A DNA stretch of 64,000 bases, taken from positions 496,001-560,000 of the forward strand of contig NZ_AJKR01000002.1 of assembly GCF_000257665.1 (NCBI RefSeq). The letters are read 5' to 3'. Source of the DNA: Candidatus Aquiluna sp. IMCC13023. GTDB taxonomy: Bacteria > Actinomycetota > Actinomycetes > Actinomycetales > Microbacteriaceae. Of this stretch, positions 18,814 to 27,332 are shown in pieces. The notes under the pieces were generated by a model. The model was not told the origin of the DNA, searched no databases, and was given only the letters and a program-made list of their open reading frames with translations. Position numbers and translations under genes: made by a program. Numbering within the stretch: the stretch's first letter is position 1; every line of letters starts with the position of its first letter.

Positions 18814-19720
18814 CTCCAGCTTGCCGGATGAATTCGCCGACACAGCAGTTGCAATAGGTAAATTCGACGGCATTCATTTGGGGCATCAGCAGTTGTTCCG
18901 TGAACTCGTGAATTTTTCTGAAGAGGCCGGTCTGGCAGCAGCGGTTCTAACTTTCGATCGCCACCCCGATGCTTTCTTGAAGCCGGGAACCGAGCCGGCG
19001 GCAATTATTGGACCAATTCAAAAATCGAGAATTTTAGAGTTGCTTGGGGCCGACGCCCTCATAACTTTGCGTTTTGACCAGCAGCTGGCAAACCTGTCCC
19101 CAGAGCAGTTTGTGGTGAGTCACTTGATGCCGATCAGGGCCAAGCTGGTTCTGGTTGGGCAAGGGTTTCGTTTTGGACACAAGGGATCCGGAAGCATTAT
19201 TGAGCTTCGGCAACTTGGTGAGCGCTTTGGCTTTGAGGCTAAAGAGGTTCCCACGGTGGTCTTTGGCGACCTTCCGGTTTCTAGCACCGAGATAAGAAAA
19301 GCGATTGCTTCTGGAAATATCAAGGCTGCAAACGCCATGCTTGGACGAAATCATCAAACCGAGGGCATGGTTGAACATGGCCGTAAGATCGGCCGAAAAA
19401 TAGGCTTTCCAACCGCAAACCTTGCTCGAGACAGCGAGGGGCTGTTGCCGATTGACGGTGTTTACGCCGGCTGGCTATACGCGGATGGTGTTCGCTATCC
19501 GGCGGCTCATTCGGTGGGGACTAACGACTCCATAGAGGCCGTTCCAAGGCTTCTGGAATCCCACGTTATCGGCCGTGATGATCTTGACCTTTATGACAAG
19601 ATCGTGACTTGTGAGTATGTCGAGCAAGTCAGACCCTGGGCCAAATATGAGTCCATGGAAAAACTAATCGAGCAGATCGGCTCCGACGTTGAAGCCTGCA
19701 GGCGAGTGCTAGGGGAGTAG
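18797..19720 (+). CDS. ribF: Bifunctional riboflavin kinase / FAD synthetase
   Basis: Makes FMN and then FAD from riboflavin; 307 residues. The N-terminal nucleotidyltransferase domain shows AIGKFDGIHLGHQQL (the HxGH motif) near 17-31 and ISSTEIR-like SSTEIRKAI later; the C-terminal flavokinase domain starts with GRKIGRKIGFPTANL (about 199-213). The start overlaps the upstream membrane gene by 17 bases, so expression is coupled. FAD supply is relevant to ThyX, encoded 7 kb downstream, which needs it. Confidence 0.94.
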   Translation: MLKLSNSSLPDEFADTAVAIGKFDGIHLGHQQLFRELVNFSEEAGLAAAVLTFDRHPDAFLKPGTEPAAIIGPIQKSRILELLGADALITLRFDQQLANLSPEQFVVSHLMPIRAKLVLVGQGFRFGHKGSGSIIELRQLGERFGFEAKEVPTVVFGDLPVSSTEIRKAIASGNIKAANAMLGRNHQTEGMVEHGRKIGRKIGFPTANLARDSEGLLPIDGVYAGWLYADGVRYPAAHSVGTNDSIEAVPRLLESHVIGRDDLDLYDKIVTCEYVEQVRPWAKYESMEKLIEQIGSDVEACRRVLGE

Positions 19721-19729
19721 GGTCTAGCT
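19718..19729 (+). promoter_or_regulatory. Leaderless-type -10 box for the DUF805 gene
   Basis: TAGGGT (19718-19723), which contains the ribF stop codon, is followed by exactly six bases and the ATG at 19730. An AGGGGAG further upstream (19711-19717) is 12 bases from the ATG and could be a weak alternative ribosome binding site. Confidence 0.45.
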
Positions 19730-20299
19730 ATGAGTTTTGTAGGAGCGATTTCAAGCGGGTTCAAGAACTACGTGAATTTCAAGGGCAAGGCCAGCCGGGC
19801 TCAGTACTGGTATTGGGTGCTATTCACTCTGCTGCTGGCGCTAGTGCTTGGGACAATTGAAGGCGTGATTTGGCCAACGGCTGCGACCACAGGCGACCCG
19901 GTGACCGATATACAATCGCTGAGCACTGACTTCACTCCGCTTACTACTATTTCTTCGCTCGTTCTTTTTTTGCCGAACCTCTCGATTCTGGCAAGACGTC
20001 TCCATGATGCCGGCTTCAGCGCAAAGTGGCTGTTCCTAATCATTGTTCCGGCGGCTTACTCCATTTTTGCGACCATCGGTGCAATCGTTTTGATTAATGA
20101 TTACCCTTCTGGGCAAGAGTTCTCTCCTGAGCTCTTGATATCATTGGTATTCCTGATTGTTCCGATCCTCGCGCTGGCTGCCATTGTCTTCATTATTTTC
20201 TTGGTTTTGGTTCTAAAGACCTCAAAGAGTTTTTATGACGGGAACAAATATGTTGAACCAGAGCCGCTTGATTCACTCGATGAGGGCACTACCGCCTAG
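19730..20299 (+). CDS. DUF805 family membrane protein
   Basis: A 189-residue protein starting with the DUF805 signature (a YVNFKGKASRAQYWYWVLF segment, about 14-32), then four hydrophobic helices and the usual LARRLHDAGFSAKWL motif around 85-99. DUF805 proteins are widespread small membrane proteins of unknown role. It stands alone between ribF and rpsO with its own apparent promoter. Family call is firm; no function can be given. Confidence 0.85.
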   Translation: MSFVGAISSGFKNYVNFKGKASRAQYWYWVLFTLLLALVLGTIEGVIWPTAATTGDPVTDIQSLSTDFTPLTTISSLVLFLPNLSILARRLHDAGFSAKWLFLIIVPAAYSIFATIGAIVLINDYPSGQEFSPELLISLVFLIVPILALAAIVFIIFLVLVLKTSKSFYDGNKYVEPEPLDSLDEGTTA

Positions 20300-20412
20300 C
20301 CAAAAACAGTTTTTATGCCTAGACTTCTGAGGTTGCCGTGTAACGGCCGCGGATTAAGAGAGCGACAGACAACCTGTTTGACGCGCCGCGCAGCGGATCG
20401 GAAGGATCAGCA
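20300..20412 (+). promoter_or_regulatory. rpsO upstream region
   Basis: The 113-base gap holds a TAGACT hexamer near 20318 that could be a -10 box, and a GC-rich segment (CCGCGCAGCGG, about 20389-20398) that can form a small hairpin just before the ribosome binding site GGAAGGATC. S15 represses its own mRNA in E. coli by binding a structured leader; whether that applies here is not shown. Confidence 0.35.
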
Positions 20413-20682
20413 ATGGCTCTAGACCCACAGGTAAAGACTCAAATCATCGAAGAGTATGCAACTAAGCCAGGCGATACCGGTTCGCCTGAAGTTCAGGTTG
20501 CAGTTATGACCTCTCGAATCATTGGCCTTACCGAGCACCTAAAAGACCACAAGCATGACCACCACTCACGTCGTGGTTTGCTGCTAATCGTTGGACAGCG
20601 CCGCCGCCTTCTTGGTTACTTGCAGCGCGTTGACATTAACCGTTATCGCAAGCTAATCGAGAGACTAGGACTTCGTCGCTAG
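20413..20682 (+). CDS. rpsO: 30S ribosomal protein S15
   Basis: Primary 16S-binding ribosomal protein, 89 residues, the usual length. It shows the conserved [25 protein letters not shown] and RRRLLGYL segments. It is followed by a strong terminator and then pnp, the classic rpsO-pnp order. Confidence 0.97.
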   Translation: MALDPQVKTQIIEEYATKPGDTGSPEVQVAVMTSRIIGLTEHLKDHKHDHHSRRGLLLIVGQRRRLLGYLQRVDINRYRKLIERLGLRR

Positions 20683-20706
20683 TTCCGTAAAATTTGAGAT
20701 TTGACT

Positions 20707-20733
20707 AACCCCGGCCGAAATGCCGGGGTTTTT
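20707..20733 (+). terminator. Intrinsic terminator after rpsO
   Basis: A nine-base-pair perfect stem (AACCCCGGC at 20707-20715 with GCCGGGGTT at 20722-20730), a six-base loop and a T run. It lies 25 bases past the rpsO stop. Confidence 0.9.
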
Positions 20734-20939
20734 CATTACTAGGCTTTTTACTCTTTGGTTGTTAGGCTTGTAACAACGAGGATTAGAAGGCGGGTCTTCG
20801 GTGGAAGTTTCTGGGTTCAGACCCAGAGTTTTTTACTGACGATCAGCACTTCATCGGGCAAGGTCCGACCTCTAGCGCGCACGAAACTTCACTGAAAGTG
20901 GATCGGGCTTTGCGCTGCGCAGATAAATAAGGAGGGGCC
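20734..20939 (+). promoter_or_regulatory. pnp promoter region and leader with a terminator-like hairpin
   Basis: Two TAGGCT hexamers (20740 and 20763) are candidate -10 boxes for pnp. About 45 bases later a perfect seven-base-pair stem TCTGGGT-TCAG-ACCCAGA (20810-20827) is followed by GTTTTTT, the form of an intrinsic terminator, still 110 bases before the gene. The pnp start has an ideal AAGGAGGGG ribosome binding site. E. coli pnp is autoregulated through a leader hairpin cut by RNase III; this leader may act in a comparable or an attenuation-like way, but that is inference. Confidence 0.55.
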
Positions 20940-23144
20940 ATGGAAGGCCCAGAGATTAAATTCGCAGAAGCCGTTATTGATAACGGAAAGTACGGAAAGC
21001 GCGTTGTGCGCTTTGAAACCGGACGCCTAGCCCAGCAAGCAGCTGGTGCAGCAGTTGTCTACATTGATGACGAGACCATGTTGTTCTCGGCCACCACAGC
21101 CTCAAAGGCACCGAAGGATCACTTCGATTTCTTCCCACTCACAATTGATGTTGAAGAGCGCATGTATGCCGCGGGTAAAATTCCGGGCTCATTCTTCCGT
21201 CGTGAGGGTCGCCCATCCACCGCCGCAATCTTGGCATGTCGTTTGATCGATAGGCCGCTTAGGCCTTCGTTTGTTGACGGCTTGCGCAACGAAATTCAGG
21301 TTGTTGTAACTGTTATGTCGATTGAGCCGGATGAGCTTTACGACGTAGTTGCTATCAACGCAGCGTCAATGTCCACTCAGCTAGCTGGCTTGCCATTCTC
21401 TGGCCCAGTAGCCGGTGTTCGCGTGGCACTGATCGATGGCCAGTGGGTTGCTTTCCCTAAGCATTCACAGCTTGCAAACGCCGTGTTCAACATGGTTGTT
21501 GCCGGTCGAGTTATAGACGGCGACGATGTTGCAATCATGATGGTGGAAGCAGAAGCTACTGAAAACAGCTGGGACCTAATTGCCGGTGGTGCTGTAGCGC
21601 CGAGCGAAGAAATCGTGTCTCAGGGACTTGAGGCTGCAAAGCCATTTATCAAGGAACTAGTTAGAGCACAGAACGATGTTGCCAAGCAGGCTGCAAAGCC
21701 AACAGCTGACTACCCAGTGTTCTTGCCATATACCGACGAGGTACTAGCAGCTGTTGAAAAAGCTGCCGGAGCCGAGGTCGCCAAGGTTTACCAGATTGCC
21801 GATAAGCAAGAGCGTCAGGATGCTGACGATGCACTTAAGGCGAGCGTCAAGGAAGCACTAGCTGCGAAGCTAAGTGAAGAAGACATGGCTCAGTTCTCAG
21901 CCGCATACAAGGCAGTTGCCAAGAAGGCAATGCGCACTAGGGTTCTAAAAGAGGGAATCCGAATTGACGGTCGTGGACTAAGTGACATCCGTCTAATCGA
22001 CTCCGAAGTTGGAGTGATACCAAGGACCCATGGTTCAGCAATATTCCAGCGCGGAGAGACCCAAATCTTGGGTGTCACAACGCTGAACATGCTGAAAATG
22101 GAACAGCAGCTTGATGCACTGACTCCAGAGAAGTCGAAGCGTTACATGCACCACTACAACTTCCCACCGTATTCAACTGGTGAGACCGGTCGCGTTGGTA
22201 CCCCTAAGCGACGCGAAATTGGTCACGGTGCCCTGGCAGAGCGGGCTCTAATGCCAGTTCTACCAGCACGTGATGAGTTCCCGTATGCAATTCGTCAGGT
22301 TTCAGAAGCTCTTAGCTCGAACGGATCAACCTCAATGGGTTCCGTTTGTGCATCGACCCTTGCACTTCTAAACGCCGGTGTGCCATTGCGCGCTCCAGTT
22401 GCTGGAATCGCGATGGGTTTGATCACGGACACCGTTGACGGCAAGACCCAGTACGCGGCACTAACTGACATCCTCGGCGCTGAAGACGCATTGGGCGACA
22501 TGGACTTCAAGGTCGCCGGTACTCGCAACTTCATCACCGCGATTCAGTTGGACACAAAGCTGGATGGAATTCCATCCGCAGAGCTAGCTAAGGCGCTTAC
22601 GCAGGCCAAGGAAGCTCGCTTGTTCATCTTGGATGTCATGGCGGAAGCTATCGACGAGCCAGATGAGCTGTCCAAGTACTCACCTCGCGTTATCGCAGTC
22701 AAGATTCCAATTGACAAGATCGGTGAAGTTATCGGGCCAAAGGGCAAGATGATTAACCAGATTCAAGAAGACACTGGCGCTGACATCTCAATTGAAGACG
22801 ACGGAACCGTTTACATCGGTGCAGTTGACGGACCAAGCGCTGATGCGGCCAAGGCTGCCATCAACGCGATTGCTAACCCTCACGTGCCAGAAATTGGCGA
22901 GCGTTTCCTAGGAACCGTCGTGAAGCTAGCAACATTCGGTGCATTTGTATCGCTGATGCCAGGCAGGGACGGGCTATTACACGTCTCCGAGCTCAAGAAG
23001 CTTTCGGCTGGCAAGCGCGTTGAAAATGTCGAGGACGTCCTGACCGTCGGTCAAAAAGTCTTGGTTGAAATCACCAAGGTTGATGACCGAGGCAAGTTGT
23101 CACTCGCACCTGTTGTTGAGGATGACGCAGCGAGCGAAGAGTAA
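20940..23144 (+). CDS. pnp: Polyribonucleotide nucleotidyltransferase (PNPase)
   Basis: Phosphorolytic 3'-5' exoribonuclease of 734 residues. Two RNase PH domains flank an alpha-helical linker (the second begins around residue 345 with [12 protein letters not shown]), followed by a KH domain with [12 protein letters not shown] and a C-terminal S1 domain (about 650-720). In Actinobacteria this enzyme works with RNase J and RNase E; RNase J is encoded 5 kb downstream. Confidence 0.97.
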   Translation: MEGPEIKFAEAVIDNGKYGKRVVRFETGRLAQQAAGAAVVYIDDETMLFSATTASKAPKDHFDFFPLTIDVEERMYAAGKIPGSFFRREGRPSTAAILACRLIDRPLRPSFVDGLRNEIQVVVTVMSIEPDELYDVVAINAASMSTQLAGLPFSGPVAGVRVALIDGQWVAFPKHSQLANAVFNMVVAGRVIDGDDVAIMMVEAEATENSWDLIAGGAVAPSEEIVSQGLEAAKPFIKELVRAQNDVAKQAAKPTADYPVFLPYTDEVLAAVEKAAGAEVAKVYQIADKQERQDADDALKASVKEALAAKLSEEDMAQFSAAYKAVAKKAMRTRVLKEGIRIDGRGLSDIRLIDSEVGVIPRTHGSAIFQRGETQILGVTTLNMLKMEQQLDALTPEKSKRYMHHYNFPPYSTGETGRVGTPKRREIGHGALAERALMPVLPARDEFPYAIRQVSEALSSNGSTSMGSVCASTLALLNAGVPLRAPVAGIAMGLITDTVDGKTQYAALTDILGAEDALGDMDFKVAGTRNFITAIQLDTKLDGIPSAELAKALTQAKEARLFILDVMAEAIDEPDELSKYSPRVIAVKIPIDKIGEVIGPKGKMINQIQEDTGADISIEDDGTVYIGAVDGPSADAAKAAINAIANPHVPEIGERFLGTVVKLATFGAFVSLMPGRDGLLHVSELKKLSAGKRVENVEDVLTVGQKVLVEITKVDDRGKLSLAPVVEDDAASEE

Positions 23145-23147
23145 TAA

Positions 23148-24464
23148 TTGAGGCTAGGTCTTTTAGACTCAAGCGATTTCACCGCTGAGGCATCACGGAT
23201 TTGTAGGACCGTGCTGCCCAGCGGTGTTCGCATTTTAAGTGAGGAAATTCCAGGGGCACCGTCTGTCGCGATAGCGGCTTCAGTGGCTGTGGGCTCGAGA
23301 GATGAGCTACCCGGAACATTTGGCTCCACGCATTTTCTTGAGCACTTGCTGTTCAAGGGAACTGACCGAAGAAATGCTAAAGATGTATCTGTCGCATTCG
23401 ATTCGGTTGGCGGATCCTCGAACGCTGCAACTGCCAAGGAATACACCAGCTACTACGCACGGGTCATGAACTCGGCTTTGCCGCTGGCGCTAGATGTAAT
23501 TCTTGACATGTTCACTTCGGCGAAAATTGGTCAGCACGACTTTGATGTTGAGCGGACTGTAATCCTCGAGGAGCTCGCCATGGGTGAGGATGATCCCGAG
23601 GACTTGGCTCATGAGGCACTGGCAAGTGCCCTGTTGCCCGATCATGAACTTGGTAGGCCAATTGGTGGCACTAAGGAAACAATCCTTGCTGTGACCCGTG
23701 AGCAGGTTATGGAGCATTACCGCCAGCACTATATTCCGCAGAACCTTGTGGTAACAGCTGCCGGAGGAGTCTCACACGAAGCGCTCGTCGAGCTGGTTCA
23801 GCAAGAGCTTGCGAAAGTCGGATGGCTAGATGCCGAGGCAAATCCAAATGAGCGCCGTTCTCAAGTGGCTTTTGAGATGCCTAAAACTATTCCATTCACC
23901 AACTTGGATCATGATTTTTCGCAGGCGAATCTTCTTCTTGGGTACCAGAGCATCAAGGGCATGGACAAGGACAGGTATGCGCTTGGTTTGATGAGCAGCA
24001 TCCTGGGTGGCGGAATGTCCTCAAGGCTTTATCAAGAAATCAGAGAAGAACGCGGTTTGGCATATTCGACCTACTCTTACCAGCAGGGCTATGCCGATGC
24101 CGGTTACTTTGGGCTCTACGCAGGAACCAGTCCTGAAAACGCCACTTTAGTGACTCAGCTAATGAAATCCGGGCTCGATTCAATCGCAGAGCACGGGGTT
24201 TCCCGCGAGGAATTTGATTTGGCTCTCGGTTCGCTTACCGGTGGATTAGCGCTTCGCTACGAAAGCTCGCTGGCAAGAATGAACCGGCTGTTGTCTGCCG
24301 AAATCGGCAGCGGAGAGTTTTTGTCTACCGAACAAATACTGCAGCGCTTCCAGGAGGTTGACATCTCGGAGATACAGACCGTCGCTGCTCGAATCGCTGC
24401 AAATAGTTCCGCTCTAGTTGCGGTTGGGCCTAACTTAGAAGCACTCAAACAATTAGCTGGATAG
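23148..24464 (+). CDS. M16 family zinc peptidase
   Basis: Pitrilysin/processing-peptidase-like protein of 438 residues. The inverted zinc motif HFLEH is at 62-66, and the downstream glutamate ligand lies in the ILEELAMGEDDPEDLAHE segment near 140-155. The C-terminal half has the regular second M16 fold with GGGMSSRLYQEIREERGLAYS. The TTG start lies three bases after the pnp stop and is the best in-frame choice but has a weak ribosome binding site. M16 peptidases directly after pnp are usual in Actinobacteria; the substrate is not established. Confidence 0.88.
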   Translation: MRLGLLDSSDFTAEASRICRTVLPSGVRILSEEIPGAPSVAIAASVAVGSRDELPGTFGSTHFLEHLLFKGTDRRNAKDVSVAFDSVGGSSNAATAKEYTSYYARVMNSALPLALDVILDMFTSAKIGQHDFDVERTVILEELAMGEDDPEDLAHEALASALLPDHELGRPIGGTKETILAVTREQVMEHYRQHYIPQNLVVTAAGGVSHEALVELVQQELAKVGWLDAEANPNERRSQVAFEMPKTIPFTNLDHDFSQANLLLGYQSIKGMDKDRYALGLMSSILGGGMSSRLYQEIREERGLAYSTYSYQQGYADAGYFGLYAGTSPENATLVTQLMKSGLDSIAEHGVSREEFDLALGSLTGGLALRYESSLARMNRLLSAEIGSGEFLSTEQILQRFQEVDISEIQTVAARIAANSSALVAVGPNLEALKQLAG

Positions 24465-24474
24465 GTTTTCTAAC
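24462..24474 (+). promoter_or_regulatory. Leaderless-type -10 box for dapB
   Basis: TAGGTT (24462-24467), overlapping the stop codon of the peptidase gene, lies seven bases before the dapB ATG. No Shine-Dalgarno sequence precedes the ATG. Confidence 0.45.
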
Positions 24475-25200
24475 ATGATTCATGTTTCAGTACTCGGAGC
24501 CACAGGTCGCATGGGAGCTCTTGCCAAGCAAGTAATCGATGCAGACAGCAATCTGAAGCTGCATTCCGCACTGGATTCCTCGTCACCCAAGGAGCAGATG
24601 CTGGGTGCCGACGTTGTGCTTGATTTTACTAACCCGGCAGTCTCTGAATCACTGGTCCTGTTCGCGATTGAGAGCGGTCTAAGAACCGTTGTTGGAACAT
24701 CTGGCTGGAGTCAGCAGAAGCTGGCAGTTTTAGAAAAAGCTTTGAAAGCAAACCCCAAGTCGGCCGTTGTAGTAGTGCCCAACTTTTCGGTTGGTTCGAT
24801 GCTTGCTCAGCGCTTCGCTGCGATGTCGGCAAAGTACTTCGACTCGATTGAGATTATGGAGGCCCACCACGAGCAAAAAGTTGATTCTCCTTCCGGCACT
24901 GCAATCCGTACCGCCGAGTTGATTGCCGATGCTAGAAAAGACTTGCCACAGCATCTAATTCCCGGGGTTGGGCAGCCTGGCAGGGGAGTAGTTCACGCAG
25001 GAGTTGTTATTCACTCCCTGCGTCAGAAGGGCATTTCTGCAAAGCAGGACACTATTTTTGGTGCTGACGGGGAACAGCTAGTTATTTCACACGACGTTTC
25101 CTCTCCAAGGGCCTACTCTCTTGGGATCCTTCGATCAATTGAGTTCGCGCAAACCGCAACCGGCTTGACTGTTGGCCTGGAGAACGTCCTGGCAAAATGA
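24475..25200 (+). CDS. dapB: 4-hydroxy-tetrahydrodipicolinate reductase
   Basis: Second enzyme specific to lysine and diaminopimelate synthesis, 241 residues. The nucleotide loop is GATGRMG at 8-14; the catalytic block reads EAHHEQKVDSPSGTA, giving the histidine pair and lysine of the family. dapA lies about 2 kb downstream and dapF 14 kb downstream, so several steps to meso-DAP are in this window. The stop overlaps the next start by four bases. Confidence 0.96.
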   Translation: MIHVSVLGATGRMGALAKQVIDADSNLKLHSALDSSSPKEQMLGADVVLDFTNPAVSESLVLFAIESGLRTVVGTSGWSQQKLAVLEKALKANPKSAVVVVPNFSVGSMLAQRFAAMSAKYFDSIEIMEAHHEQKVDSPSGTAIRTAELIADARKDLPQHLIPGVGQPGRGVVHAGVVIHSLRQKGISAKQDTIFGADGEQLVISHDVSSPRAYSLGILRSIEFAQTATGLTVGLENVLAK

Positions 25201-25649
25201 TCACCAAAATTTGGGTCGGCTTAATGCTGGCCCTGACTCTTTTCTATGTTTTCACCTTGCTCGGTAGGGGTATCATCTTGCTCCAAGAACCCAGCCTCAT
25301 AGCTGTTGCGATGGGCTTAGCGATTCTTGTGTTGCCGCTAGTAGCGCTCTGGGCGCTATTTGCTGAGCTGCAATTTGGCCTAAAAGCCCAGAGGCTCTCA
25401 CGGCGGCTAATTTCCCTAGATATCCCGGGGTTGGACCTTGAACTTCGGGCCAGCGGAAGAGCCACCAAAGATTCAGCTAATAAAGAGCTGGAGCGAATTC
25501 AAGATGCAGTTACTAAGGACCCGAAAAACTGGAGCCTTTGGTTCCAACTGGGTGAGGCTCATGATGCTGCCGGAGAGCGCAAGAATGCGCGTGCTGCCAT
25601 CAGGAAAGCAATCCAGCTAGCGAATGATCCCGACTCTGCGGATCAGTAG
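25197..25649 (+). CDS. Membrane-anchored protein with a TPR-like C-terminus
   Basis: A 150-residue protein with two hydrophobic helices (about 5-27 and 35-58) and a soluble C-terminal half whose KNWSLWFQLGEAHDAAGERKNARAAIRKAIQLA segment has the spacing of a tetratricopeptide unit. Its ATG overlaps the dapB stop, so the two are co-translated. Its last 33 bases overlap, tail to tail, the DUF4395 gene. It probably scaffolds something at the membrane; partner unknown. Confidence 0.72.
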   Translation: MITKIWVGLMLALTLFYVFTLLGRGIILLQEPSLIAVAMGLAILVLPLVALWALFAELQFGLKAQRLSRRLISLDIPGLDLELRASGRATKDSANKELERIQDAVTKDPKNWSLWFQLGEAHDAAGERKNARAAIRKAIQLANDPDSADQ

Positions 25650-26054
25650 ATAGAGCTGGCACCCTAGGCACAGTCCAAAAAAAGCATTCAGAAAAGCCGC
25701 AATAAAAATAAAGGCTGCTGAAACAGTTATTAGCGGCGCGCTAAAGATGCCGCCAATAATTCCAAGAAGCGCAAACGCTAGTCCGACTTGCTGGGCAAAT
25801 TTCAGTGGCCTTGGGTCCTCTAGTTCTTTGGGGGCAGCCAAGTTGGGCCGGATAAATTTGGCGAACGACCAGCCATATGGGTGGGTACTTGGGGAAACTA
25901 GCGACCAGGTGAAAAGCACCCCCAGCGCTACAACTATTCCGTAGGCAAGCGATTGGTTGGAAAGGCTTAGGTAAAAAGCTATTAGGGATAACACCGAGGT
26001 GATAGCGGCGCCAAATCTCGGTCCTCGTGGGTCTACGTGATTGTTAGTAGTCAT
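25617..26054 (-). CDS. DUF4395 family membrane protein
   Basis: A 145-residue membrane protein with four hydrophobic segments. It has the DUF4395 marks: a DPRGPRFGA start (residues 8-16), a DPRPLKFAQQVG segment, and a C-terminal FGLCLGCQLYLL with a C-x-x-C pair (C129, C132). The start overlaps the stop of the thioredoxin gene by four bases. In Actinobacteria DUF4395 genes often neighbour thioredoxin-like or sulfurtransferase genes, which suggests a membrane redox or sulfur role; this is inference from context. Confidence 0.83.
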   Translation of the reverse strand: MTTNNHVDPRGPRFGAAITSVLSLIAFYLSLSNQSLAYGIVVALGVLFTWSLVSPSTHPYGWSFAKFIRPNLAAPKELEDPRPLKFAQQVGLAFALLGIIGGIFSAPLITVSAAFIFIAAFLNAFFGLCLGCQLYLLIRRVGIIR

Positions 26055-26491
26055 TTCACTCCTAGTTTTTCTATTTCGGTTTCGATGGTCTTTGGTTTTG
26101 GTGTCCCGCCAATCCGGAAGCGAATCTCGCCAGCCGGATTCAAGATAAATACTGTTGGAGTCTGACTTATGTTGAAATGTGCAGCCAGGTTTATCCTGTG
26201 GGTGATGTCGACCTCAATAAATAAAAGCCCACCCTTTCGGTACTCGAGTTTTGTAAGCGATCTTCTAACCGCTGGGCATTGGCCACAGTATTCTGTGGAA
26301 AACAAAACGACCGTAGCTTCTTTACCGAACTCGGATATTTCTTCGCCGTCCTTGAGGATCTTAAGCTTTTGAAGCTTTATGCATTGTGCTCCTGAGACGC
26401 TGCGTCCACGACCTCGAAAAAATCGGTAGACAAGTCCAGCAATTGTTGCCAGAACGATTAGGGCGATTGAAAGGGCGATTGTTGAATCCAC
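26051..26491 (-). CDS. Membrane-anchored thioredoxin-like protein
   Basis: A 146-residue protein: one N-terminal membrane helix (about 4-23), a short linker and a thioredoxin fold with redox pair C-G-Q-C (C69, C72) and the cis-proline segment SQTPTVF. With only a short basic N-terminal linker its side of the membrane is uncertain; the positive residues after the helix (FFRGRGR) favour a cytoplasmic domain. It starts at a GTG seven bases after a -10 box and is the first gene of a two-gene unit with the DUF4395 protein. It is divergent from thyX. Confidence 0.83.
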   Translation of the reverse strand: MDSTIALSIALIVLATIAGLVYRFFRGRGRSVSGAQCIKLQKLKILKDGEEISEFGKEATVVLFSTEYCGQCPAVRRSLTKLEYRKGGLLFIEVDITHRINLAAHFNISQTPTVFILNPAGEIRFRIGGTPKPKTIETEIEKLGVK

Positions 26492-26504
26492 CTAACAAAG
26501 CGTA
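26492..26504 (-). promoter_or_regulatory. Leaderless-type -10 box for the thioredoxin-like gene
   Basis: On the minus strand TACGCT (26499-26504) lies seven bases before the GTG start codon. Confidence 0.45.
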
Positions 26505-26559
26505 GGTGACACAAAGACGAAAATACGGAGTGTTGCGCTTTTTTACTTTTGGGCTGGCT

Positions 26560-26571
26560 TAGGGTTATCAG
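26560..26571 (+). promoter_or_regulatory. Leaderless-type -10 box for thyX
   Basis: TAGGGT (26560-26565) is followed by exactly six bases and the thyX ATG. There is no purine-rich ribosome binding site. Confidence 0.55.
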
Positions 26572-27300
26572 ATGACCGAAATTCAATTCCGCAGCGATGT
26601 GACTGTTGAGCTTGTTAGATCAAGCGCTCAAGATGCCGACGTTCTTTTTGCTGCCCGGGTCTCGACTCAAGGGGAGCAGACTCTTGAGAGCGCTATGCAA
26701 TCTGGCGCCGAGGTTGAAAAGCGCGATAAGGGACTGATCAACTACCTCATGCGAGATAGACACGGCTCTCCTTTTGAGCACAACTCAATGACTTTTTATG
26801 TTCAGGCTCCTATTTTCGTTTTCCGCGAGTTCATGAGGCACCGAATCGCCAGCTACAACGAGGAATCTGGTCGCTACCGCGAACTGCAGCCAGTTTTTTA
26901 CGTTCCAGGTCCCGAGCGCAAACTGGTTCAGGTTGGAAAGCCCGGTGCCTATGATTTTGAGGACGGAACCATTGAGCAGACTGCTCTAGTAGTCCAGGAG
27001 ACACAGGCAATTACACGCGCTGCCTACGAGTCCTATCAGCGCATGCTGGAGGCCGGAGTTGCTCGCGAGGTTGCGAGAATCGTGTTGCCGGTAAATATTT
27101 ACTCCAGCATGTATGTGACGATGAACTCTCGCGCTCTAATGAATTTCCTGTCACTTCGCACCAAACGCGAAGGCACGCACTTCCCATCGTTTCCTCAGCG
27201 TGAAATAGAGATGTGCGCCGAGAAGATGGAAGATGCCTGGGCAAAGCTAATGCCACTGAGCTACGAGTCGTTCAATGAAAACGGTCGAGTCGCGCCTTAG
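26572..27300 (+). CDS. thyX: Flavin-dependent thymidylate synthase
   Basis: Makes dTMP from dUMP using FAD and methylenetetrahydrofolate; 242 residues. The ThyX signature RHRxxSxNExSxRY is intact at 89-102. ThyX is unrelated to ThyA and does not oxidise folate to dihydrofolate. The gene lies between dapB and dapA, a common actinobacterial order, although here a membrane gene and a redox pair are also present between dapB and thyX. Confidence 0.97.
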   Translation: MTEIQFRSDVTVELVRSSAQDADVLFAARVSTQGEQTLESAMQSGAEVEKRDKGLINYLMRDRHGSPFEHNSMTFYVQAPIFVFREFMRHRIASYNEESGRYRELQPVFYVPGPERKLVQVGKPGAYDFEDGTIEQTALVVQETQAITRAAYESYQRMLEAGVAREVARIVLPVNIYSSMYVTMNSRALMNFLSLRTKREGTHFPSFPQREIEMCAEKMEDAWAKLMPLSYESFNENGRVAP

Positions 27301-27320
27301 GCGCCCTGTTCCTCGAACGG

Positions 27321-27332
27321 TAGGCTATCGGG
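27321..27332 (+). promoter_or_regulatory. Leaderless-type -10 box for dapA
   Basis: TAGGCT (27321-27326) is followed by exactly six bases and the dapA ATG. Confidence 0.55.

Noticed and set aside
27286-27310. Hairpin GCGCC-TTA-GGCGC at the thyX stop codon as a terminator
   Set aside because: The stem is short and has no T run after it.
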